Positions 42,801-51,900 of a stretch of 64,000 bases of DNA are shown here, one piece after another. The notes below the pieces were generated by a model. That model made no database searches, was not told where the DNA came from, and worked only from the letters and a program-made list of their open reading frames with translations. The stretch is from a virus. Within the stretch, counting starts at the first letter, position 1; every line of letters begins with the position of its first letter. The stretch covers positions 1 to 64,000 of the IMG/VR virus record IMGVR_UViG_3300009420_000006. One strand, given 5' to 3'. A program made the translations under genes and the position numbers.

Positions 42801-43514
42801 ATGATAGCTAAAAATGACACTACTTTAATTACAGCAAATACCAATGGTTATGTTACAGAAATAACATTTGATTACACTGCTTCACCTTCAACCGCTACTC
42901 CTAGTAATAAGTTTTTACTACCAGCAGCACACACGTTCTCTACAGATTTTATATTTGTAAATGGAGATGTTCCAAAATTAATTACTGTAGGGTATGATAA
43001 CTCTGCACCTAGTGATGCTATCTTATTTGAATTTAATTATAACACTGGAAGTATAAACTTACAAGTTACTTACACTGGTAAAACAGTAAGAAATGTAGTA
43101 TATTGTGATTGTAATATATATCTAGTCTGTGATGGAGTTACTAATCCAACTGATATATTTATTGTAGAATCTGTATCTCCATATAGTTTAATTGGTATAC
43201 TAGATGATCCAATTTCTAATTATGACAATATAACATTGGTTAATCAACTATCACAATGTATGATAAAAGGAATAGAGAATACAACTACTAGCACAACTAC
43301 AGTAGCTCCAACTACTACTACTACATCTACATCAGCTGCTCCAGGAGTTTGTAATGAGTATGAAATAGTAGGACCTAGAGCTTTAATATATACAGATTGC
43401 TTTGGACAACAAGCTAGTATATCTGTACCTACTGGAGATACAGAAACAGTATGTGCTGTAACAATTACAACTGGATCTGGAGTAACATTAATAGGACCTT
43501 GTACAGTATCATGA
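36831..43514 (+). CDS. Muzzle / tail-tube (P22 gp10-like) giant protein with stalked C-terminus
   Basis: A 2227-residue protein starting after the adaptor gene. The N-terminal part has GQVRLEYGQAQSGLNMDST-like and KLTYALNATIENFDS segments common to P22 stabilisation-type proteins, in which MNxDxxxxxxxxGxyxxAxN is diagnostic. The body (to about 1700) is beta-rich and probably forms the tail knob. The last ~520 residues carry three Thr/Ser linkers (near 1708, 1880 and 2150) separating small Cys-containing beta domains, the same stalk chemistry as the adhesins. The protein is longer than most muzzle proteins, apparently due to these additions. Call based on order and motif outline. Confidence 0.65.
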   Translation: MATRKENDDAASGLAAAKKKAASAKQMDAAQKGQVRLEYGQAQSGLNMDSTINQVQPGKLTYALNATIENFDSSSINYQNEPGNEPCLTFPSGYELVGKYTIPEKKKNIFFLTNPTTGNSEIGFQFNNDCQYQQLVAAPCLNFNIDHPIHKVVHRITNCSTEIYWTDGLNPRRYLDIDDPPFKLIAGTPTCDPVYSNDLDCNQLKIQPNFDIPQLQIPEVINLGTLTAGTYQFAIQYSDSVGNDLTSYYSVTNPCPIADKLITSVNFNYPVGKSIRVAVSNLDQTGQFQYFNLAVIKTINDISSVELVGTYNITEPAQEILYTGADASPIQLSMSDIFEKYPYYSIAQDVTSVQDTLIWSNLTSIDRINYQQIASNITLQWESYRIPAGENYSDEYNATNLRGYMRDEIYAFEIVFLLRNGKQTDSFHIPGAGYNNVFADVPETNDDFIGVPDTYINGIGYSPYWKIYNNATNLGFSDGYVSDNNYKGPYQFGEFAYWESTEKYPCNTDVWGNLADEYIRHHKFPDVLVSPIMENGNIIYDNEGQILPTMQDNAVFPIGVKIDNDQIANLIISSDLTQDQKDDIIGYKIVRGDRSTNKSVIAKGLIRNVNKYNKQDQDYYYPNYPYNQVVGEDQFIQENNNAWTDNAKSWLIYMPDEDPQFPWWVDFFDIPPPIIDTNKDDEGIYAYTSLTNGREVQAIIKVGCVIEVCSPTRPIALKGIMTIGPGDYDVWDCDSSGAELACGWRLNWYNPFNRQNLDQDIQRAQWMGAGAIVGGTFGTVITQAWEGDPDLLNTSDNPYKPWPTNKGTFLGIPCTQVTIDPQPTDKALFSDPEGQELGEGESQGEGPDYIGPIPDYDGEEALECLGETGEPGFGFPHFPTPPLNPDEPSSQGVDTLLGQSIGSGSEGFLNGSNSRPFSRRSGLGCDREFPMPILGEEKETIKSQIFNSPDTSFGQPFLGDIMKLESVMFGAGKAHFVEVKDNAKYKLLSKEAQQDALNSAERVAKMGAGGFNAGVMFTVYQSYLTIYVNGITRRNYGQSFNSIANYDYSFPIENNVSGGIKQRQLDTSRYLIPGVQSIYPNDPPVNNWNRESSVYIKTREDISSVNPTAEPFLLPHKTPSLENTNGDPSIVEYSRFGIGESGSCAKPQKEQDIKVVSYYGSMKNLIPNQYGQINSFLRIDTGYQKTFDITQSTSSLTGTDTIFGGDTFISRFTFKTKLPFFIDNRVGAPNDSDIFFDELGNVGYPKFWHSARSILDNYIITEGTGAPQPMYNLISTKAHNFDCANDPSQIPVSTDNPIFGSFRTFYDGYMYLWAYGVPNFYCETLYNTDLRQAFNNKEGDFWPHVSSGIPDDWVQETNVPIAQDNTYYYNVTYSKQNKENSFSQLPPDWEEDLCFTYFPFRAIYSDTQGDSADNRVNNWLVYRALSRHDFPQNYGNLTSLDGVMDRAILARFDNKALLYGSLLTIDTSNPQAAYIGNPRLFDAAPPLDFAETDLGYVGSQNKFLLKIPYGSITADAKRGQIFLIGGKQAVDITAAASGVNRFMTNHLPFEILEYFPKVNIDNHFNGIGLHGVYDSRFDRVIITKLDYIPIDDRIQYDADTKKFFIVIGDDPATPDIENITQEVFLFDKEYFCSKSWTMSFDFTTKSWISFHSYLPNFYIGENNFYYSGINSCCTEFTAILDTPDRSRIDEETPQLEMIVGVVQAPKLITTSTTSTSSPFITTTTSTTVALDCDFNIVLSEELDCEIDGVGYITVPTPTTTTICYREGSLQNVSLSEGYERQSDQQVVIGTGSAIEACSVARIVDTANTELSAVPIEQAAQITTFNNGISLLSQYVYRGIATDCTYVSDGWYTTSEEFNNNNSVFYIESGQVMEIYDCGCNTTSTTSTIAPYIPECCVVLGVENISQSENNLYLLSDGTDANPIPENSQIPRKVKLDWNPTENVDSTAWSESYLFTYTSSTPEFNIYTIDLSPWKVESSQMILAPSGTSGPMIAKNDTTLITANTNGYVTEITFDYTASPSTATPSNKFLLPAAHTFSTDFIFVNGDVPKLITVGYDNSAPSDAILFEFNYNTGSINLQVTYTGKTVRNVVYCDCNIYLVCDGVTNPTDIFIVESVSPYSLIGILDDPISNYDNITLVNQLSQCMIKGIENTTTSTTTVAPTTTTTSTSAAPGVCNEYEIVGPRALIYTDCFGQQASISVPTGDTETVCAVTITTGSGVTLIGPCTVS

Positions 43515-44377
43515 AAATAATAAATCTAAAAATAACAGCCGCTAGTCCTAACATAGGACCTTTTAAGATCACAGATGACCTAGGAAATATCTTAGGAGAT
43601 AATGTATCATTAAGTTCTTTAGTACAGGGTATAGCCTACTCAGTAGAAAATGAAGTTAGTGTTGTAACATTAGAGTCATCTGGTGATTGTAATTTTAAAA
43701 AACAATTTACAGTTGATAATCAAGTTAGTAATGAAGAATATATAGATGCTACATTTAGACCTCTTAGAACAGGATGTTTGTGGACACATTTAAGAAATGA
43801 TACTTTATACAATTACTACTATGGAGATATTGCTCCTTATATTATTGAGTATCCTTTTGCATATAAATATAATGATCAGATCCTTCAAAATATAAGAGAT
43901 TACAGTAAGGTGTATACATATATCCCTTCTACTTTAGGAGAGTTTGATTCTAATAGTAAGATACAAACAGATGATAAATACTTTAATAAAGCTGTATTAT
44001 ATAATGGACAACAGTCTACAGGTATATTAGAACTTGTTCCTAAACCAATGAATAATTTAAGTTCATATCTACAGTATCCAATATTAAATACTGACAGTAA
44101 AACTATTACTTTTTCAAAGACAGATAGTTTCTATCAATATAATACTTTCTGGGCACTACAAAAAAATGATCAAGTGCCTTTATTTAAAACATCCTGTGAA
44201 TCTAAATCAATAGACAAGGTTGTTAATCAGGACAATATGAACTATGGTGACCTATCTTTTAAGAAGTCACAACTAAGAGCTAAGAACGTTAAGGTGAGAC
44301 ATATACTAGATAATACTTCGACTTCACATATTGTAAGTCAGTTTATTGTAGCACCAGCACAAATATCATATCATTAA
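43511..44377 (+). CDS. Remote GPF-anchor paralog after the muzzle gene
   Basis: A 288-residue protein. ATG at 43511 overlaps the TGA of the muzzle gene. The N-terminal ~70 residues (LKITAASPNIGPFKITDDLGNILGD ... VTLESSGDCNFKKQFTV) match the GPF-anchor domain of the adhesin cluster 11 kb upstream. The remainder is a different domain (YIDATFRPLRTGCLWTHLRNDTLYNYYYGD ...) without Thr stalk. It probably attaches to the tail knob or fiber base. Function unknown. Confidence 0.55.
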   Translation: MKIINLKITAASPNIGPFKITDDLGNILGDNVSLSSLVQGIAYSVENEVSVVTLESSGDCNFKKQFTVDNQVSNEEYIDATFRPLRTGCLWTHLRNDTLYNYYYGDIAPYIIEYPFAYKYNDQILQNIRDYSKVYTYIPSTLGEFDSNSKIQTDDKYFNKAVLYNGQQSTGILELVPKPMNNLSSYLQYPILNTDSKTITFSKTDSFYQYNTFWALQKNDQVPLFKTSCESKSIDKVVNQDNMNYGDLSFKKSQLRAKNVKVRHILDNTSTSHIVSQFIVAPAQISYH

Positions 44378-47300
44378 TGGCACTAACACCAGGTAAAGCA
44401 AAAAAGATGTTAAGCGATGGAACTGTCCATGGTCAATCTCTGTCTAATAAACAGAAGAGATACTTCGGTGCTATAGCTGGAGGGGCAACACCTATGAAAG
44501 CAATCAATGGTGGTTGGTTAGATAAGTTTGAAGATGGAGGTTCATTACCTAAAGCCCAAGATGGCTGGTTCAATGATGGAGAAGAAAAAGAAGAAGAGCT
44601 AATACCAAATTTAACAGATGAGCAAAAAAGAATAAAAGAATATAATATTAATTATTATGAATCTGACAAATTTAAGACAAGATTAAAGAATATGCATGAG
44701 GATTATCCTAGTACCTTTTATCTAGATAAAACAAAAAAAGAAAGGGATAATTTACTAGAAACTAATCCACGCAAATCAGGAGTGCTTGATAGGATGGTTT
44801 CTAATATGGAAAATAACACCGGCTATTATAAACCTTTAGATGTAGACAGTGTGAGTAAACGTGCTCTAAAGAAATTGAAAACGTCAAACAGTGTTAGTTA
44901 CAATAATGAAGACGATAGTCATGCAGGTTTGCCCATAAATCTTAATAGTACAGAGAAAGGAATGACAGGTCAGATAAAACCTAAACTATTTAATCTTGAT
45001 GAAGTTTTTAGTCATGAATTAGTACACAATGTACCGGTTCCTTATACTGATGTATTTAACGATACTGTATCCTCTAAAATGACAGGAGCTTTAGACTGGC
45101 ATGATAAAGAAGTTGAAGAGACTAGGGCGGATGTTGGTGGATTACGATACATCTTAAATAAAGCAGGAATTAATGATGCATCAAAAGAAGATTTTAATAT
45201 TAAAGATTTAAAGCAAGCATCTGAAAAACTTAAAGATAGTGATTTATTTAATAGGCTTAGAACTATATATTCAAATGACAAGGATTTTATATGGATAATG
45301 AATAACATAGCTTCTACAGATAATTTAGATAGTCAAACATCTAACATATCAATGGCTGAAGATGGTACAGAAATACCTAAAGCTCAAACTGGTGACAAGT
45401 ATACAATAGTACCAGAAGATGGTATAGAGTTAGATGAGGTTGTTATAACTGGAAAGTCAAACAAGAGAAAAAAGAAAGATAAAATAAGAGAGGAGTTATT
45501 TAAGGATATGCCTGATTTTATGAAGTATGGCGATGATGATTATACTCTTTCAGCTGAACAACAGCAACAACTTGATGATCTAGGTATTACAGACTTGGAT
45601 AGTTACAATGAATATTTTGGAACATCTTATGATAGAGAGAATGCAGGAAATGAGTTTAATTATCTAAACTCTTATAAGCCTGAACGTGAAGAGTTGATTA
45701 GTAGTATTCATAGTGCTACTAATGCAGCAGCAAAAAATATAATTACAGCTGCATCATTTATACCTAGTCCAATAAGTGGTGCTAGTTTATTGTCTAAAAC
45801 ACCACAAGCATATCGAGCTCTTGCTGGTCCTCTTAGACAAGCTTATAAATATACTGCTAATAGTCCTGTTGGAAAAGCTGCTTATAAGTATATAGGAAAA
45901 CCTTTTAGAAAGGCACTGGACTATAAACCAGGAGGTGGACCATTTAGTGTAGGGAACTATGCTGATATGGGTAGTGTAGGGTATGGTGCTTATAACATTG
46001 CTCCAGATGTAAAAGAATTATATAACAATCCTAGTTGGTCTAATGCAGGAAGTGTAGGTATAGATGCTTTAGGATTTACTCCTTTCTTAAATAAAAAGTT
46101 TACTGGGCCTCTTAAGAATACATTGCTTCCAAACTTCTCAGATGATGTAGCAAACCTTAAAAATGCTATAACCGGTCCATTGAATAAAATTACCAATCCT
46201 TTGTCAGACTTTAGAGTAAACCTCGGAAAAGGGATAGAAAGATTTAAAACTCAAGGTAATGTTAATGCTAGGCCATTCTGGAAAGGGTTTAATGAGAACC
46301 CTGTTCCATCGGCTGCTAAATTTGACAAAGATTGGGTAAGTGCTCCAGGATTTGATCAAAGATATGACAAGTTTGTATATCGTCATCAAGACCCTAGATT
46401 ATTGGATTTGCAAAAAAGTAATGATCGGCTATATAATTCAGGTATGGATCTGCTAAGACAAAAACAACCTGACTTATTTGCACAAGGTCCTAGCACCTAC
46501 GGATCACAGTTGACTATGCCTCTTTCACAAATCTCTAAAATGTTTCCAAGACTTAAACTTGATGCTGATATGTTGATGGGTATTAAGCGACAAAATGCAG
46601 GTATTCTTAATACATTAGATGCAGCCAAGAATGCTAGTATGAACTTAGATCAAATAGCGGCAACAGGAAAGTTTACTAAAGTGTTTAATACTAATTCCCT
46701 TAGTCCAGATGATTTAAAGTATTTTGAAGAAAACTCTAACGTTCTAGGATTCTTTAGAAATTCAGAGAATAGAGCAATTATAAACGAAGATCAACTAAGA
46801 GCATACTATGGAAACAATCCAAGTAAATTGAGTGCCTATATGAGATCTGTTCTAAATCATGAGAATTCTCATGCACTAGATGCTGGTGCAAGAGCTACTA
46901 AACCTCTATATAATAATACTACTAGGGCAGTTATTCCTGAAATAGTTGATGATGGTAAGAATGTTTTAACAGGAGTAACTCAGAAAAATATTGAGGAAGT
47001 GTGGCCAGGTTTCAAAAATCTATCAAAAAAACGACAAGAAAAACTTGCATATCTATCTGAACCAACAGAAGTTGTAGCAAGAATTAAAGAGTTAAGAAGC
47101 CAATTCATTCCTAAAAAGTTTGTAGGAACTGATAAGCAGTATGAAATGTCTGACGATTTAATAAAGAAAATAATGTCAGAAGGAAAGAAAGGTAACACTT
47201 CAGTAGATGCAACCTTCTTTAGACTGATAAAAGATAAAGAGGCATTTAAGAACCTGTTTAAAGTTCTTCCTGCTGTAGCAGCACCCATTGCTATTGGTGC

Positions 47301-48969
47301 AGGTCAACAAAGAAATGGTGGTAGTATACCTAAAGCTCAAATTGGTGACAAGGTAGCAGCTATAGCAAGTTCTATGGAAGCTAATGAAGAAGATGGAGGA
47401 AGACCGCCTGCAAGTTTTAATAGTATAGAAAGTATTGGGGGTTTCAAAAGATATATGCAAGATGCTTTTAACTCAAGTATGGATGAAGAAGGTTTGTGTA
47501 GAGATAACACATGTGTTCAAACAGTAAAAGATTTTTATAGTAAAGCTGGTGTAAAGGCTATGCCTGACGATGTTTATAACAATAGAGAGTTTTTAAAGAA
47601 CTTTAAAGAGTATGGGTTTGAAGAAATATTAGATCAGAAAAATCTTCAACCAGGAGATCTATTACAATACTACTATGGTGAAGATAGTGAAGGCATAGAT
47701 GTAAATCAGGACCTTTTAAACTTTCCATATCACATGGGCGTTTATGTAAACCCTGGAGAGTACATTGGAGATGGTGATAGTGAAGCTCCTATTCAAAGAC
47801 AAAGTATGTATACAGGTACTAAGGATGGAAAAGAATACAAGAAGGATCCTTTCAGAGCATTTAGATATACTAAACAAAACAAAAATGGTGGATGGTTATC
47901 TAAGTATGAGAACGGTGGTGTGATAGAAGATGACAGAGGGCAATGGGCACACCCAGGAAAAATAACTAAAATCAACTCCAACAAAATAACAATGAAGGGT
48001 GTTAACTACCCTGTACTTGGAATATCTGATACTGGTGACAAGAAGATGATGCAACCAGGAAAAGATTACAAGTTTGATGGTAAATCTGTAACAGAGTATC
48101 CTATGGCACAGGATGGACTTAAACTTAAAAAAGCAACACCAAGCTTTCCATATATAAACAGAGTGCCTGACGTTTCACCTCAAGTAGAGTTTTTAAAGAA
48201 CTGGACAAATTCTCCAAGAGGTCAAGAACTATTAAGTAATAGTTTTGATGGAGATGAAAAAGATATAGAGAGAGTAACTTCTAAAAGAATAAATAATTTA
48301 GATAATGTTGATGTTAGTATGGATGACAATGCTGACGATTTCCTAGGTAGATATAATCCTAGTAGGCATGACATTAAATTAAACTCTAGTCTTCTAGATA
48401 CATCAGAACCTAAACAAGTAGGTAATCAAGATGAAGATGTAATAATTCATGAACTCTCACACGCTCAAGACTTTTCACCAGGTGCTGAGTTTAACAGATT
48501 AACTATGCCATTTAGTGATCAAAAGCTCATTAAAGACTATAGAAAGAAAACTCTTAAAGAGACAAAGAATTTAGATGTGGAGAGAAAGTTTAAGAAAGAT
48601 CTTAAAAAAAGAATTAACTATATAGGTGATCCAACAGAAACTAGAGCAAGACTTAATTCTATTAGATATTTCTATGAAACTAGTCCAATTGGAAAAGAGG
48701 AAGGAATGCCTAGTATATTGGATTCAGAGGTAACTCCTGAGATGATGGAAGTAATGAAAGACAATGCTCAGTTTAAAGAATTAAGAGAAGTATATGATGA
48801 TGATCAGATACTAGAACTCCTAAATACAATATCGGATAATAGTAAATCTTCTGGTAAATCTAATATGAGATATGCAAAACAGGGAAGATCCTTGGAGAAG
48901 AAGGCTCAATTTACTAACTTTACAAATTATAACACCCCAAAACCAGGAGGCTGGTTAGACAAATACTAA
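44377..48969 (+). CDS. Internal virion (cargo) protein with three zincin modules and a cysteine peptidase
   Basis: A 1530-residue protein starting MALTPGKAKKMLSDGTVHG, a motif common at the start of phage internal proteins. Three metallopeptidase signatures occur: HELVH (213-217), HENSH (828-832) and HELSH (1358-1362). Each is followed by a TExxAR-like element (EETRAD, PTEVVAR, PTETRAR) that could give the third zinc ligand. An NlpC/P60-like block lies at about 1040-1125 (Cys1046 in NTCVQTV, His1119 in PYHMGVYV). PKAQ motifs at 58, 334 and 985, PMAQ at 1242 and GGWLxK motifs separate the modules. It is probably injected with DNA and may digest peptidoglycan or proteins. Activities unproven. 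Confidence 0.7.
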   Translation: MALTPGKAKKMLSDGTVHGQSLSNKQKRYFGAIAGGATPMKAINGGWLDKFEDGGSLPKAQDGWFNDGEEKEEELIPNLTDEQKRIKEYNINYYESDKFKTRLKNMHEDYPSTFYLDKTKKERDNLLETNPRKSGVLDRMVSNMENNTGYYKPLDVDSVSKRALKKLKTSNSVSYNNEDDSHAGLPINLNSTEKGMTGQIKPKLFNLDEVFSHELVHNVPVPYTDVFNDTVSSKMTGALDWHDKEVEETRADVGGLRYILNKAGINDASKEDFNIKDLKQASEKLKDSDLFNRLRTIYSNDKDFIWIMNNIASTDNLDSQTSNISMAEDGTEIPKAQTGDKYTIVPEDGIELDEVVITGKSNKRKKKDKIREELFKDMPDFMKYGDDDYTLSAEQQQQLDDLGITDLDSYNEYFGTSYDRENAGNEFNYLNSYKPEREELISSIHSATNAAAKNIITAASFIPSPISGASLLSKTPQAYRALAGPLRQAYKYTANSPVGKAAYKYIGKPFRKALDYKPGGGPFSVGNYADMGSVGYGAYNIAPDVKELYNNPSWSNAGSVGIDALGFTPFLNKKFTGPLKNTLLPNFSDDVANLKNAITGPLNKITNPLSDFRVNLGKGIERFKTQGNVNARPFWKGFNENPVPSAAKFDKDWVSAPGFDQRYDKFVYRHQDPRLLDLQKSNDRLYNSGMDLLRQKQPDLFAQGPSTYGSQLTMPLSQISKMFPRLKLDADMLMGIKRQNAGILNTLDAAKNASMNLDQIAATGKFTKVFNTNSLSPDDLKYFEENSNVLGFFRNSENRAIINEDQLRAYYGNNPSKLSAYMRSVLNHENSHALDAGARATKPLYNNTTRAVIPEIVDDGKNVLTGVTQKNIEEVWPGFKNLSKKRQEKLAYLSEPTEVVARIKELRSQFIPKKFVGTDKQYEMSDDLIKKIMSEGKKGNTSVDATFFRLIKDKEAFKNLFKVLPAVAAPIAIGAGQQRNGGSIPKAQIGDKVAAIASSMEANEEDGGRPPASFNSIESIGGFKRYMQDAFNSSMDEEGLCRDNTCVQTVKDFYSKAGVKAMPDDVYNNREFLKNFKEYGFEEILDQKNLQPGDLLQYYYGEDSEGIDVNQDLLNFPYHMGVYVNPGEYIGDGDSEAPIQRQSMYTGTKDGKEYKKDPFRAFRYTKQNKNGGWLSKYENGGVIEDDRGQWAHPGKITKINSNKITMKGVNYPVLGISDTGDKKMMQPGKDYKFDGKSVTEYPMAQDGLKLKKATPSFPYINRVPDVSPQVEFLKNWTNSPRGQELLSNSFDGDEKDIERVTSKRINNLDNVDVSMDDNADDFLGRYNPSRHDIKLNSSLLDTSEPKQVGNQDEDVIIHELSHAQDFSPGAEFNRLTMPFSDQKLIKDYRKKTLKETKNLDVERKFKKDLKKRINYIGDPTETRARLNSIRYFYETSPIGKEEGMPSILDSEVTPEMMEVMKDNAQFKELREVYDDDQILELLNTISDNSKSSGKSNMRYAKQGRSLEKKAQFTNFTNYNTPKPGGWLDKY

Positions 48970-48973
48970 TGAT

Positions 48974-51900
48974 ATGAAAGCTCAAATATTAAAAATAGCA
49001 GGCGTTAAGTCTGAAAAAGAATTCTACAAGAAGTTTCCTACAGAAGAAGCTTTTATGAAGAAGCATGGGAAAGAAATGAATAAGCTTGAGAAAGCTCAGA
49101 GGGGTAAGAATGTAGATCCTATTTTATTTGAAGATATAGAAAAAGAAGCTCTTTCACAGTTTGAACCAATTAAGGATCAAGCAATGAACTATGGTATAGA
49201 CTCTCTTACAACTGATGATGAAAAAGAAGCTGCATATATGAATCAGTTAAAACAAGCTGCATTATTAAAAGATATTGAAGGAGGATCATCAGGAATGAGC
49301 TTTGGTGATATTGGAGGTATGATAAAAGGTGTTAGTGGAATGTTTGGTGGTGGTGCAGAAGGTGCTGGTGGTGGTGAAGGTATGGGTGAAGGTGCGAGTG
49401 AGATGATGAGTGGAATGGGTGGTATGATGAAAAAAGGTGGTAAGGTTGAAAAGTTTACACCTCATATGATGTATGACCCTAAGACTAAGAAGGGTAAGAA
49501 AGCTAAAACATTAAAGGAGCACTTAGCTCTTAAGAAAAAAGGTTGGGGTCATGATACACCTAAAGCTCAATTTGACGGAAGTTACTTTGAGGACCAAGGT
49601 ATAACTGTACCTGAGCAATCTCAATATGGTAATGCTGATGGAGCTGGTATGTTCGGAAAATCATTTAGTACAGGACAATACAATGAAGATGGAAGTGCTA
49701 TGAACTTTGGTCAAAAAATAGGAGACTTTGTGCAAAATGACTTAGGTGCAATAATGCAAAGTCCTATCACGAAAGATATCATGCAGGGTCTAGGTAAGAT
49801 AAAAGGTCAGAAAGATGCTTTAAAAGATTTAAGGCAAATGGAAGCAGTTACTGATATAGCACTTACTGCTGCTATGAGTGAGCCAGAAAAAGTAGAAAGA
49901 GATTATGTTCGCCCAGAAGATTTTGTAAATACAGGAGAAGAGTTCTTTCCAGTATATGGTGTAGGTACAAACGTACTTGCAAAGAACGGAGCTACACTAT
50001 TTAACAATCCAGACTATGCACCAATACGTAATGTAAATAAAGCTAAAACTTTTATGCATGGAGGTTATTTACCTCAAGCACAGGATGGGGGAATTGGTGG
50101 TAGTAATGTTTCATATGATCAAGCCGGTAATTTTCTTGGAAACCTGGCATACGGAAATAAATCTCAGAGAGATGCAGGAAGTAACATAGGTGGAGGAGTT
50201 GGAAGAGGTATAGGTACACTTGTTGGTGGACCACTTGGTGGTGCTATTGGTGATTTTATTGGAAGTGGTATTGGAGATCTAGTAGATAGAAATGATAGAA
50301 GACAAAGAATAACAAGAGAAAATATTGATTCTAATGTTAAAGACATGACTTATATGCAAGTAGGTCCTCAGATCCAGGCAGGTTATGCATCTCATGTGAG
50401 AAAAGGTGGAAGAGTTCCTAGTCCTAATAATGACTATGGTATGATAGGAGCACCAGGTCCACAAGTATTAAAATCTTTTGATGGTAAGAACTTAAACAAC
50501 ATGTTGCAAAAAGCTTCTAGAATGCCAGATACACTTAAACAAGGTGGTTCTGTTTCTGGTAATGGAAATATTAAAACTCTATGGGGTGGAGATGTAAATG
50601 CTGTATCATATAATCCTTATGCTGGAGGTCAGAGTATGTACTTCTCTGGAAACTCTCATGACTATAGAGATCCTGAAACAGGAGAGACTGGTATTGGTGT
50701 AGCTTATGGACCTCAGTCTGTAGCTAATAATGAAGCTGTAGTAGAAGTTGAGAATGAACCAGCACAGATATTAGAAGAGAACGGAAAAGAAAATCTAGTT
50801 ATATATGGAGATTTAAAAATACCAAAAGGTTATGCAAGTGAGATTGGTGATGAGAAAGCTGGAGGTCAGAAGTTTAAAAACTATGTAAATAATCTTAATG
50901 ATGAAGAAGCAAAAATTAATAAACAAATGGGAACAGCTGTAGATAATGCTGCTGATATTGATAATACTAAATGGGGAGAACTTTTAAGATCTACCTCAGA
51001 TGCTATTATTAATGGTGGTGATATGAAACTAAAAAATATTGCTAATAAGAAAAAAATATTATCTGATCTTCAGACTGCATTGAATGACACGTTTGAAGAG
51101 AATGGTATAGAGGGTAATAAGTTTATAACTAAGGGAGTACTTGAAGATATTAAAGATACAGAGGACTATGCTAAGAATGGTAAGAAAGAAACATATACTA
51201 AATATGCTAAGGGTGGTAGAAAGATACCTAAAGCTCAAAATGACGGTAGCCTAGGTCCAGATGAAGGTCTTACTTTAAATGAGTTACCTTTTAAATCAGC
51301 TGAAGAAGCAATCGCTGCTGGTTATACTTTAGACGAAGATAAAAACTCAGAAAACTTTGGTAAATATTATATAGATGAGGAGTCATCAGACATGGAGACA
51401 AACACTGAAGTTAGCTTTAGGGAAGATATTCCTGAAGGTCAAAAGTTTGGAGGTTCCGATATAGGAAAAATGGTTAATAAAGAAATAACTTCTGAAGAAT
51501 ATAATAAGTGGAAAAAGGATAACAAATGGTTTTTTGATAAGAACCCTGATTGGAAAGCTGATACAAAAGAAGATGTAAAGTTATTCCAAAGAGAATTTAA
51601 TAAGGTAAATCCTAATAATCTGCCATCTATTAAAGTTGATGGATTATTTGGTGATCAAACAATATCAGCTAGATTTAAAAGTGAAGATAGTGAGACACCT
51701 AAAACAGAAAGACGTTACAGAGATGTTGAGGTAGGAGAAGAAGAAATTACTACTGAAGAAACTACTACTGTTAAAGGTAAAATACCATTTGATCCAAACT
51801 TACTTAGACCTCTATTTGATAGAGATGTAAAAAATGATTTAGACTATAATCAAATATTACCAGAGATAAATGCAGCTGCAAACAATCAACTTGATCCTGT

